Numbered from the stretch's first letter, positions 33,897 to 43,609 are shown. The stretch is 57,723 nucleotides of DNA from Nitrospiraceae bacterium (GCA_003599275.1 QZJG01000025.1:1-57723), one strand, 5' to 3'. Notes: a model not told the origin generated them from the letters alone. Numbers and translations are program-made.

Positions 33897-33985
33897 AGTG
33901 ACAAAGGCACACAGGCACTAAGGCACAGAGTGAAAATTTTCCTTTGTGCCTTTGCCCCTCTAAACCTTTGTGCCTATTTTTTAAA
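33897..33985. repeat. Hairpin repeat with AAAGGCAC / GTGCCTTT arms
   Basis: AAAGGCACACAGGCACTAAG and the later CTTTGTGCCTTTG and CCTTTGTGCC are degenerate reverse complements. The repeat fills the dnaN-gyrB gap. It resembles the ACCACAGAG repeat before ftsZ in design. Confidence 0.65.
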
Positions 33986-33999
33986 CAGAAAGGAAGTAA

Positions 34000-36390
<2,391 letters not shown>

Positions 36391-36419
36391 TGGGCTGCAG
36401 GGTCCATGCATAAGACATA

Positions 36420-36590
36420 ATTTATAAAGGGTCTCATAATAATCCACACTTCCTTTGTCGTCATTCCCGCCCCTGACTACTACATTCGAGGGCAAGCTCC
36501 GGCAGTAATCCATTGTTCGACTGGGCTCACGGTGGCGCTCGTCAGTAAGCTTTTCTACTTCCGGTTTGAAGCTGTAGAAAAAGTCTCAAA
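36420..36590. repeat. gyrB-gph spacer with repeat-like debris
   Basis: The 390-base gap after gyrB contains CGTCATTCCCGCCCC, a sequence like the left arm of the genome's CATTCCCG repeats. It also has GTTCGACTGGGCTCACGGTGG and a short ORF with a good ribosome site at 36649. I see no RNA gene here. Confidence 0.35.
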
Positions 36591-36648
36591 GTGCATATAA
36601 TATCCGCCAGAGAATAAATCCTTACACTCAATTTAAGGAGGGGGCTGA

Positions 36649-36711
36649 ATGGCGAGATACAAGGCATGGCATGAAGGGATTTCAGTCCGCGAGCGGCTCA
36701 AGAAGGAATAA
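36649..36711 (+). CDS. Possible 20-aa small protein
   Basis: The ORF encodes MARYKAWHEGISVRERLKKE and is preceded by a strong AAGGAGGGGG at 7-base spacing, with TATAAT at 36596. It is basic and unrecognised. It may be a genuine small protein or the surviving N-terminus of a deleted gene. Confidence 0.25.
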   Translation: MARYKAWHEGISVRERLKKE

Positions 36712-36740
36712 CAGGAAATCACAGCCCGCCCTGATTCAGG

Positions 36741-36776
36741 TATAATAATTCCTTTAGAACAGCAGAAAGGAATTAT
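36741..36776 (+). promoter_or_regulatory. gph -10 element and hairpin masking the ribosome site
   Basis: TATAAT (36741-36746) is followed by a perfect 11-bp stem, ATAATTCCTTT (36745-36755) with AAAGGAATTAT (36766-36776). The right arm contains the AAAGGA ribosome site of gph, so folding would hide it. Confidence 0.45.
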
Positions 36777-36781
36777 CTCCC

Positions 36782-37456
36782 ATGCTCAAACTTTTAATAT
36801 TCGACCTTGACGGCACGCTTGCAGACACGGCGCAGGACATTGCCGATGCGATGAATTACGCGCTGATGCCGTTTGGCGTGAGAACATATTCAGTTGAAGA
36901 GACAAAGGCGATGGTCGGCTCCGGGATATCGAAGCTGTTAGGATCGCTGCTTCCGGATAATAATGACAAAAACAACGAGGCTGCCCTCAAGAGGTTTCTC
37001 GATTATTACTCCATGCATATTATCGACAACACAACGACATACCCTTTTGTAAAAGAGACCCTTCTGCAATTGGGAGATTTCAGGAAAGCGGTAGTGTCAA
37101 ACAAGAGGGAAGCCCTGTCGAAAAGGGTATTAGAGGGGATTGGTATCCTGCAGTTTTTTGAGGTCGTCCTGGGCAGTGACAGCGTGGCAGAGAAAAAGCC
37201 CTCACCTGTCCCTATTTTAAAGCTCCTGGATATGTTCGGCGTTTCAAAAAAGGAGGCTGTGATAATAGGGGACAGCAATTACGATATTGAAGCCGGAAAG
37301 GCAGCCGGGATAATGACTGTTGCCGTCACTTACGGCTTCCGCAGCAGGGAAGTATTGAGAGACGCCGATTTTATGATTGACAGGTTTGATGAAGTGTTGA
37401 AGGTATTGCCGGAACTGGAGAAAAGACAGGGTCATCCTTCGACAAGCTCAGGATGA
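36782..37456 (+). CDS. gph: HAD-family phosphatase, phosphoglycolate phosphatase type
   Basis: This HAD hydrolase has motif I FDLDGTLAD (nucleophile and acid Asp), motif II VVSNKRE, motif III Lys in EKKPSPVP and motif IV IIGDSNYDIEAGKAAG. Phosphoglycolate salvage after DNA repair is the usual assignment, but substrate range in this group is broad. The last eight residues, GHPSTSSG, come from a CATCCTTCGACAAGCTCAGG sequence typical of dispersed genome repeats. That repeat also supplies the stop and the possible start of the next gene. Confidence 0.82.
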   Translation: MLKLLIFDLDGTLADTAQDIADAMNYALMPFGVRTYSVEETKAMVGSGISKLLGSLLPDNNDKNNEAALKRFLDYYSMHIIDNTTTYPFVKETLLQLGDFRKAVVSNKREALSKRVLEGIGILQFFEVVLGSDSVAEKKPSPVPILKLLDMFGVSKKEAVIIGDSNYDIEAGKAAGIMTVAVTYGFRSREVLRDADFMIDRFDEVLKVLPELEKRQGHPSTSSG

Positions 37457-38232
37457 CACGTATGTATCGAAGGACAGGCTCTGTCGATATGAGCAGGGGA
37501 ATGACCTTGAAATCCGACGAAACACTTGACACTATTAAAGACATAAAATTGTTTCAGGCGAAAGACGGATACCGTTTCAGCATAGACGCGCTCCTGCTGG
37601 AAAATTTCATTTCAGCCAAACGGCTTGAAAAGGGCGTCGAGCTCGGCGCGGGTTCCGGTGTTATATCGATCCTGCTCGCAAAGAGACTGAAGCAGGCCAA
37701 GATAATTGCCGTTGAAATCCAGAAGGCCCTCGCCGGGCGGGCCATGAGGAATGTGGAATTAAACGGACTGAGTGACAGGATAGAGATACTGAATGAGGAC
37801 ATAAAGGACATAAAGAAGATTTTACCCGCCAATAAATTCGACTTTGTGTTCTCAAACCCCCCATTCAGAAAGACGAAGACAGGCCGATTAAGCGTCTATG
37901 AAGAACGCGCTGTTGCAAGGCATGAGATAGAGATGACCCTGCCGGACCTCATCAAGGCTGCCGCCGGACTGCTCAAGCATTCGGGCAGGCTTTTCCTGAT
38001 CTACCATCCGTTCAGGCTCGCGGAGTTAATAAGTTTCCTTCGGGCGGCACGGCTTGAACCCAGGAGAATGAGATTTGTTCATTCAAAAGAAGGGGGAGAG
38101 GCCAGGATGGTACTGATTGAGGCCGCAAAGGGATCGGGTATCTGGCTGAAGGTGGACCCGCCGCTCTACCTTTATGAAAACAATGAATATACCGCGGAGA
38201 TCAGGAATGTCCTTGACGCGCAGGAAGATTAA
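37453..38232 (+). CDS. tRNA1(Val) A37 N6-methyltransferase-like (TrmN6/YfiC type)
   Basis: This class I AdoMet methyltransferase has motif I VELGAGSGVISILLAKR and the N6-adenine-type catalytic NPPF (SNPPFRKTKTGR). It has the N-terminal signature ETLDTIKDIKLFQAKDGYRFSIDALLLENF of the TrmN6/COG4123 group. The start is uncertain. The ATG at 37453 overlaps the gph stop but lies in repeat-derived sequence; ATG 37462, 37489 and 37501 are in frame, and homologues would begin near the last. The target tRNA is inferred from the family. Confidence 0.8.
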   Translation: MTRMYRRTGSVDMSRGMTLKSDETLDTIKDIKLFQAKDGYRFSIDALLLENFISAKRLEKGVELGAGSGVISILLAKRLKQAKIIAVEIQKALAGRAMRNVELNGLSDRIEILNEDIKDIKKILPANKFDFVFSNPPFRKTKTGRLSVYEERAVARHEIEMTLPDLIKAAAGLLKHSGRLFLIYHPFRLAELISFLRAARLEPRRMRFVHSKEGGEARMVLIEAAKGSGIWLKVDPPLYLYENNEYTAEIRNVLDAQED

Positions 38233-38348
38233 AGCTCAAAAAAATCATCCGGGAATTCAGGAGTTATCTCAAGATCGTCCATCAAAAAGCCGAAAGGCCT
38301 TGACCTCACTTGTCTTTTACGTGGATTGTAAACGAGGAGAGCCTTCAT
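38229..38348 (-). CDS. Possible 39-aa protein resembling an antitoxin C-terminus
   Basis: The ORF encodes MKALLVYNPRKRQVRSRPFG followed by FLMDDLEITPEFPDDFFEL. The pattern PFG..x(4)..ITPEFPDDF recalls the toxin-binding C-termini of VapB/DUF2281-type antitoxins. No toxin gene is adjacent, and there is no strong ribosome site. It is probably a remnant or a free antitoxin-like peptide. It overlaps the end of the methyltransferase gene on the other strand. Confidence 0.3.
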   Translation of the reverse strand: MKALLVYNPRKRQVRSRPFGFLMDDLEITPEFPDDFFEL

Positions 38349-38392
38349 GAGGCTTTATAAATTCCATTCTCACGAAGCCCGGTACATACAAC

Positions 38393-38806
38393 TTATTCGG
38401 TCACTTCGATGACGCCTTCCATACCCTTCTCCCTGTGGTTTTTAAAAAACAGCAGCTTCTTGTCGCAGTAAAACGGGTATTTCCCGGCTTTGGTTGGAGT
38501 AAATTTTATGACCCTCTGGTCCGCGCTCATGGACTCCCTGATGTCCATGCCGCCCTCCGGAGAATGTATCACAATGTTGTGAGGGATGATTCCGGGTTTT
38601 TTCTTCACTATTAATTCTACAGGGATGTCTTTCTTGACAATTATATATTCGGGATCGAAAAAATATTCCCCTCCCACGATCTCTACTCTCTGCACCCCGT
38701 CCTTGTCGACAGGCACCATAATAATTTTTTTCTTTTCTCCGGCTTCCTGAGCCAGGGCTATTCCCGCAAACATTAAAAAAAATAACAGAAATTTAATGGT
38801 CCTCAT
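38393..38806 (-). CDS. Exported cupredoxin-domain protein
   Basis: The protein has 137 aa with a signal peptide (MRTIKFLLFFLMFAGIALAQ). The cupredoxin core shows type 1 copper ligands as His in PHNIVIH, then Cys in PFYCDKK, His in KNHREKGM and Met in the same segment. Such small blue-copper-like proteins carry electrons or bind copper in the periplasm. The spacing between Cys and the second His is longer than in plastocyanin. The ATG at 38806 follows GGAGGAGTG. It stands alone, facing the trmN6-like gene. Confidence 0.78.
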   Translation of the reverse strand: MRTIKFLLFFLMFAGIALAQEAGEKKKIIMVPVDKDGVQRVEIVGGEYFFDPEYIIVKKDIPVELIVKKKPGIIPHNIVIHSPEGGMDIRESMSADQRVIKFTPTKAGKYPFYCDKKLLFFKNHREKGMEGVIEVTE

Positions 38807-39032
38807 CACTCCTCCAATTGGACTGTTTATAAATATTTCGCTTATTAAAAATCATATCACGTCAGGCTTGCATCCGCAATCCATCCATTACCTGGTTGGT
38901 GTCAACCCGATGTTTTTCCGACGAACTGGATCTTTATATCGAAATTCATGTTTCTGCTATAATTAAGGTCACGATGAAAATGTTATTTAACTATAAATCT
39001 CCGGGTGCCATTCCCGATAATAGAAAGCGAAT

Positions 39033-40148
39033 ATGAGCCTGCTTGCCGACCTGCTCTCAAAGATAAAACAGCCCCAATTAAAAAGGGAGGTCCCGCCGAA
39101 TCTTAAAAATATAATACGGGATTCAGCAAAGAAATCCACTAATAGAAGAAGGCTGATCTTACTGTCTGTTCTGTTTGCTGTCGCTGTATCAGCCGGCGCA
39201 TATCTCGTCTATCTTACAAGGACCCTGACTGAAAAGCCTGTTAGCAATACTGACATAACATCGAAGGGAATACCTGCATCCGTAAAGCAGATGGAACCGG
39301 AAGGCGGAGCAGATAAAAATAATCCGCCTTTGTCATCTGCCGGCAAAACGGAGGACAATGCAATTCCTGTCCCGGGGAAAGAAAAAGTAGAGGGGGGTTC
39401 AGAAGAGAAGGAGAAAATCGCAACCCCGATCCGGCCCGCTGTAGCCGTCGGAAAACATAAAACGGAAAAAATATCGTTAGTCGCGGCAAAAGCCCCGGAT
39501 ATCAAAAATGAGAAAGATGCAACAGAAGAGGATGTGGCCCCCGACATGCTCCGTGCTACTCATCCGGAAACCGAAAAAAAACATGCAGGGGCAGACACCT
39601 ATCTATACAGAGCAAAAGAGTTTGAGATGAAAAAAGACTTTTCCGGGGCGCTTGCTAATTACAAGAAAGCGCTCGAGATGGAAAAGGACAATGCAGTCAT
39701 TATGAACAATATCGCATATATATTATTGGAGATGGACCTGATTGAGGAATCTATCAAGTATTCACAGATGGCGTTGGGGAAAAACAAAGACCATGCCGCT
39801 GCCCTGATCAACATCGGTATTGCTCATGCAAAGGCAGGGGACATTACTGCGGCGGGGGAGTATCTGAAACGCGCGTTTAGCCTGGAGCCCGACAACCGGC
39901 ACGTTGTCCTGAATCTTGCCGTCTTCCATGAAAAGCAGAAGGATTATGAAAGGGCTTCTGAATATTTCACGAGGCTGGCGCAATTGGGAGACGCGGAGGG
40001 GCCATTAGGCCTGGCGCGTATTTATGAAATACAGGGCAAAATAGAGGAAGCGATAAAACGTTACAGGGATATTTATGTAAATGGTGCATTGGATGAAAGG
40101 ACAAGGTCATTAGTAAGGCAGCGAATTATGGTCCTGCAAAATAGGTAG
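39033..40148 (+). CDS. TPR-repeat membrane protein with transposon-altered C-terminus
   Basis: The 371-aa protein has a cytoplasmic N-terminus (MSLLADLLSKIKQPQLKREV), one membrane helix (about 41-63), a long Lys/Glu/Pro linker and about five TPR units (about 190-350). The layout resembles the TPR proteins of type IV pilus or MSHA-type systems; this is inference. The element at 40144 is inserted within the last codons. The current end is VLQNR, with Arg and stop supplied by the element. Joining the two target-site copies restores VLQNMKY and a TGA stop. Confidence 0.82.
   Translation: MSLLADLLSKIKQPQLKREVPPNLKNIIRDSAKKSTNRRRLILLSVLFAVAVSAGAYLVYLTRTLTEKPVSNTDITSKGIPASVKQMEPEGGADKNNPPLSSAGKTEDNAIPVPGKEKVEGGSEEKEKIATPIRPAVAVGKHKTEKISLVAAKAPDIKNEKDATEEDVAPDMLRATHPETEKKHAGADTYLYRAKEFEMKKDFSGALANYKKALEMEKDNAVIMNNIAYILLEMDLIEESIKYSQMALGKNKDHAAALINIGIAHAKAGDITAAGEYLKRAFSLEPDNRHVVLNLAVFHEKQKDYERASEYFTRLAQLGDAEGPLGLARIYEIQGKIEEAIKRYRDIYVNGALDERTRSLVRQRIMVLQNR
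40136..40143. repeat. Target-site duplication, left copy (GCAAAATA)
   Basis: GCAAAATA directly abuts the left terminal inverted repeat. The identical octamer follows the right terminus at 43632-43639. Confidence 0.9.
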
Positions 40149-40165
40149 TGGGTCAGTTTGAATTT
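40144..40165 (+). repeat. Left terminal inverted repeat
   Basis: GGTAGTGGGTCAGTTTGAAT followed by TT. It matches the right end except G/C at position 17. Confidence 0.92.
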
Positions 40166-40184
40166 TCGAGATAGCAGAAATAAA

Positions 40185-40856
40185 TTAGTTGGTAGGATTA
40201 GAAGAAGTTGACGGAGAAGAGATTTCCGCTTGCCCTTGTTTTACATTACCAGATTGACCCTTAAATTTTATTCCTTGAAAGCCAAAGATTAAAAACAAAA
40301 AAGTTAAAACAGTAATCCAAAAAATTGCTGAGTTTCGTCTTTGTGCTTTTAATTGTTTATTCAGCTCTGTCCGTGCTATAGAGGCTTTTTTAACAATTGC
40401 TTTTAGTTGGTCAAACATCTCTTCAAATTCTCTGAAGTGATCTCCTGGATTATTTCTCGATGTTTCTGACGCCCTATCCCGTATACTTTCAATTGTTTCT
40501 AAATCTGTTATCCAATCTGACATAACATCAGTTATAACTACAGATTTATAATCGTCTTTAAATTTATCTAAATTTAATAAAAAGAAGCTGATGCCAGTTT
40601 CATATACATCATAAATCGCTCTTTTGCAATGATTTGCTGCTTTTAATAATTCGTCCTTATTGGTATTGCTCCCATCACTTCTTAGGTATCTCGCAAGATG
40701 ACAGCCAGCATATCTCAACTGATTTAGTGTTGGGACTGAAACAGCCTCAAGATGTCTTTCAATTTTCTTTAAGGCTTGTTCTGCTTGCGCATATAACTCC
40801 GCAACAATATTGGCATCAATGCTGTTTTGATCAACATAGAAGTGTTGGTGGGGCAT
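40185..40856 (-). CDS. Passenger protein with C-terminal membrane anchor
   Basis: This 223-aa unrecognised protein has a mostly alpha-helical soluble part (to about residue 170). One membrane helix (FWITVLTFLFLIFGFQGI, about 176-193) and a short Ser/Asn-rich tail follow. It starts 1 base after the 64-aa gene's stop (TAATATG), so the two are coupled. The architecture of a helical domain with a tail anchor is seen in some effectors and signalling proteins, but no function can be assigned. AT-rich codons are typical of the element. Confidence 0.65.
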   Translation of the reverse strand: MPHQHFYVDQNSIDANIVAELYAQAEQALKKIERHLEAVSVPTLNQLRYAGCHLARYLRSDGSNTNKDELLKAANHCKRAIYDVYETGISFFLLNLDKFKDDYKSVVITDVMSDWITDLETIESIRDRASETSRNNPGDHFREFEEMFDQLKAIVKKASIARTELNKQLKAQRRNSAIFWITVLTFLFLIFGFQGIKFKGQSGNVKQGQAEISSPSTSSNPTN

Positions 40857-40857
40857 A

Positions 40858-41052
40858 TTAATTTTTATGTTTTAGAGCCTTTTCTTTTAATTTGGAAATA
40901 TCAGAGGTTAACAAGTAACGTCCAAATTGCAGGAGGATATTGCCTGATGTGTGTTTCCTCACTGCCTTGTTAAGTAATTCTTCTTCATCTTTCTCTGTGT
41001 ATTTGGGAATAGTGGGGGGGATAAATATGGAAAAAATGGAGCGAAATGTCAT
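40858..41052 (-). CDS. Small passenger protein, 64 aa
   Basis: The protein is MTFRSIFSIFIPPTIPKYTE followed by DEEELLNKAVRKHTSGNILLQFGRYLLTSDISKLKEKALKHKN. The N-terminus is hydrophobic and the C-terminus basic. GGAGGG lies 7 bases before the ATG. GAGCGGTCA, a partial copy of the element's CTTGAGCGGTCAAG dyad, lies about 30 bases upstream. It is coupled to the 223-aa membrane protein gene. An immunity, antitoxin or adaptor role is speculation. Confidence 0.55.
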   Translation of the reverse strand: MTFRSIFSIFIPPTIPKYTEKDEEELLNKAVRKHTSGNILLQFGRYLLTSDISKLKEKALKHKN

Positions 41053-41264
41053 GCTAATACCCTCCGGCCCTCAGTATTTTTTATGACCGCTCCTCTTTCT
41101 AAGGAACTTACCATAGTACGTTACCAGCTTCTATAGAATCTGTCAAGTATTTTTTTTGATTTCTTCGGCACTTTGGTGTAATTTCTTAAACTGAGAACAC
41201 TAAGGTAATATTATGCACTAACTATCGGTTAGAAAATCAAGGGCTATAAAGATATTAGAAACTA

Positions 41265-42089
41265 TTATAGTAATAGAAATAAAATATCTTCAATATCCCA
41301 TAGACGATCTGTAACACCTGCCGCCATAGCAGGAGCACATCTTAATGTCTGATGTATCTGTCAGAAATTGTAATACATGAAATGAAGTGATACCGCATAA
41401 GTTAAGTTTTCAGCCTTCTTGCTGAACGCATTTGTAAGCCTTGTAAATCTTCTCATGCTCATACGCATAGTAAGATTCTGTCTTTCAACGTAGCTTGTCG
41501 AAACGTGCTTAGGATCGGGATTACCCTGTATTCTCTCTTTAATTATTCCTGTGCATTCAGCAGGGCTGTATTTCTTTTCCCCTTCAATATCATTGCCGTA
41601 AAGCTTTATAAGCTGACTATAATCTATCTCAGAACCGAAAGCATTTTCTACCGCATTTAGATAAGGTTTAAACCCGTCTGTAGTTAACTGCACTCTGTTT
41701 TTTAAACGCTCTGATAAATCCTTTATAAATATTGTTGCATTCTCTAAAGTCCTCTTTCCGACTAACCATGAAGGGACAAGCTTTGATTCTGAACAGATAG
41801 AAGTAAACGTGTAACAATCACCATACCCAAATTTGCCCTTTTTCTCATCCGGGACATTCTTTTCTTTCATAGCACAGAATGACCATATTTCATCACACTG
41901 GATAAGTTTGCATTCTAAATTTCTGAATGCGTTGTCTTGATAGTCAGCACAAGCCATACCGATATCAGCTAACAGTTTTAACACTGTGCCCTTTGCTACA
42001 CCTGTCATTCTACAGGTTGCCCGGATAGAATTGCCTTCAACTAGTGCCGCTATGATTTGCTTCTGTTTATCTGTTTTCAATCTGTTCAT
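41265..42089 (-). pseudogene. IS1-family-type DDE transposase with a nonsense codon
   Basis: The N-terminal helix-turn-helix (IAALVEGNSIRATCRMTGVAKGTV) is followed by a DDE domain: Asp66 in IQCDEIWSF, Asp138 in LTTDGFKPY, Glu202 in SYVERQN. MRMSMRRFTRLTNAFSKK is the strongly conserved stretch after Glu202. The reading frame stops at TGA (41361-41363) after YYNF, where homologues have Cys. In-frame translation then continues QIHQTLRCAPAMAAGVTDRL to TAA at 41265. A single base change therefore removes about 32 C-terminal residues. All three catalytic residues precede it, so partial activity is not excluded. Confidence 0.82.
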
Positions 42090-42095
42090 ATTTAT

Positions 42096-42127
42096 ATTGT
42101 ACTTGACCGCTCAAGCATTTGTCAAGA
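42096..42127 (-). promoter_or_regulatory. Transposase promoter with CTTGAGCGGTCAAG dyad
   Basis: On the minus strand TTGACA, 18 bases, TACAAT. The spacer holds the perfect 14-bp palindromic dyad CTTGAGCGGTCAAG (42102-42115). The same dyad lies in the promoter of the 90-aa gene. Confidence 0.65.
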
Positions 42128-42155
42128 TAAAAATGATTGATGCCGAAATATTGTC

Positions 42156-43175
42156 TCAATCTCTATAATCAAGTTTTAAAGTCTTCCCATATTTTTGCTT
42201 CGCTAAATCTAAGCGTTCCTTAAAGTCATCCCAACTTTTGCAGGTTTTCATGAGAAATATAACATTGGATAGCAAGTCTTTTAGCTCAGGATGTCCATAA
42301 TCAATTGTAAGATGTTGGAAAAACTTTCGTGAACGATTGCCAGAGGGAAGACGTGGATTTTTCTTTTTTAATTCTTCTAAGACCCCCGGTGCCAATCGAG
42401 AATATATAATATCATTTGTCCAGTGACCAACATAACTTGGCTTTTTTGTTGAAGATGGAATAGGCGGATATGGGACATTTTTCAGTCTGAATAATTCTCG
42501 ATAATATTCATCGGGGAAAGTTTTTGTCCATTTTGCCCATTCATCGGTTAAATATTTATCTAATATTTTTTGTAAAGCTATGCGGTCTCTGATTTCCTGA
42601 TATCCTGTTGCTTCATCAACAAGTGCGATAATCCCAACATGTGCAAGTCCGCGCATCACAATATCACAAGCCTTAACAATATGTTGATATTGACGTGGTA
42701 TTTGCTTGTTTTCTGATAAATAGTAATCTCTCATTTTCAAATATACTTCCGCCACCATAGGAAGCAGTTGAGCATCATACCCGACCATTTTCTTCCCGCT
42801 TTTATTAATAAAAAAAATGGGCGTGGTCGACATTAACAAGTCTTCGGAAATAAACGGTTTTAACGCTTCAGCCTGTAAAAAGAAGGGGATTCCGTCGACT
42901 GTGCTCAATACTCCAGTTCCAGCTTTAGGTGTGCGTGATCTGCCTAATGTTGTTAAAAATGCTGATTGAGTTAGTACCCGCTTCCCATTCGGCAACACGG
43001 CAGCAGATAAAATATTTTGACCTATTTTTAGAGTCCCTTCATATTCTGCCTTTGGCACATCAGCATTCCATCTTGCCGAAGCCGCTTTGCTTGCAATGTC
43101 TCTTCTCTGCTCTGGCGATAATACCTCTGCCCGCGCATGACCACCTTTGGCTTTATTGTTGTCTTTTTCTTCCAT
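42156..43175 (-). CDS. P63C-domain protein
   Basis: This 339-aa protein ends in a P63C domain (about residues 215-325): EWAKWTKTFPDEYYRELFRLKN, THDII-like TNDIIYSRLAPGVLEELKKKNP, then LTIDYGHPELKDLLSNVIFLMK and SWDDFKERLD. P63C is known from phage-type and plasmid-type proteins but has no assigned activity. The N-terminus carries the motif GGHARAEVLSPEQRRDIASK with AASARW after it, also present in the 90-aa protein next door. GGAGGTG precedes the ATG. A promoter with a 9-bp dyad controls it. Confidence 0.8.
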   Translation of the reverse strand: MEEKDNNKAKGGHARAEVLSPEQRRDIASKAASARWNADVPKAEYEGTLKIGQNILSAAVLPNGKRVLTQSAFLTTLGRSRTPKAGTGVLSTVDGIPFFLQAEALKPFISEDLLMSTTPIFFINKSGKKMVGYDAQLLPMVAEVYLKMRDYYLSENKQIPRQYQHIVKACDIVMRGLAHVGIIALVDEATGYQEIRDRIALQKILDKYLTDEWAKWTKTFPDEYYRELFRLKNVPYPPIPSSTKKPSYVGHWTNDIIYSRLAPGVLEELKKKNPRLPSGNRSRKFFQHLTIDYGHPELKDLLSNVIFLMKTCKSWDDFKERLDLAKQKYGKTLKLDYRD

Positions 43176-43197
43176 GCTTACACCTCCATTAATGTTA

Positions 43198-43234
43198 GTG
43201 CTTGCATTGTAAATTGTGCAAGCACAAAAGTCAA
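43198..43234 (-). promoter_or_regulatory. Promoter and operator-like dyad of the P63C gene
   Basis: On the minus strand TTGACT (43229-43234), 17 bases, TACAAT (43206-43211). The dyad GTGCTTGCA-N10-TGCAAGCAC (43198-43225) covers the spacer and the -10. Confidence 0.65.
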
Positions 43235-43293
43235 TGGGGTTAAAATATGGGGGAACATCGGTTAATGATGATGAGAATTTGTTAGGGGAAATT

Positions 43294-43566
43294 TTATTTG
43301 GACGACCAACGAGCCTTAGCGGCCTTTTGCGCTATCTCTTTGCGCTTCTTAGCAGACAGAGATTCTGCTCTAGCCTTGCCGCCCTTAAGTCCGCCACGTT
43401 GACCGAGTAGAACGGCAAGCGGGTCTTTACCCTCTGCAATGGCCTTCTGGACTATCTCTGAATCAAATAGGTTGTCAGTGGGTTTAACAAGCTGTCCAGT
43501 GGCTTGTGATACTATTGAGGATGCAATGAGGTTAATATCTGAAGTTTTTCTTTTCTTCTTATCCAT
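43294..43566 (-). CDS. Small basic passenger protein with RAESLS...KAAKARW motif
   Basis: The 90-aa protein ends in GGKARAESLSAKKRKEIAQK followed by AAKARWSSK. This matches the N-terminal motif of the P63C protein (about residues 11-38). The basic helix suggests nucleic-acid binding. The N-terminal part (MDKKKRKTSDINLIASSIVSQ...) is unrecognised. It is the first gene from the right end of the element. Its promoter contains the same dyad as the transposase promoter, so it may be the element's regulator; that is inference. Confidence 0.65.
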   Translation of the reverse strand: MDKKKRKTSDINLIASSIVSQATGQLVKPTDNLFDSEIVQKAIAEGKDPLAVLLGQRGGLKGGKARAESLSAKKRKEIAQKAAKARWSSK

Positions 43567-43579
43567 GCCTTTAGTGTAG

Positions 43580-43604
43580 CATGGTATTCTTGAGCGGTCA
43601 AGAT
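43580..43604 (-). promoter_or_regulatory. Promoter of the 90-aa gene with CTTGACCGCTCAAG dyad
   Basis: On the minus strand TTGACC, 17 bases, TACACT. The dyad (43590-43603) overlaps the -35. It is the reverse complement of the copy at 42102-42115. Confidence 0.6.
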
Positions 43605-43609
43605 GTCCT

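Noticed and set aside
41355-41363. Selenocysteine at the transposase TGA (Cys position)
   Set aside because: No stable stem-loop follows the TGA and no selenoprotein transposase of this type is known to me. A nonsense mutation is simpler.
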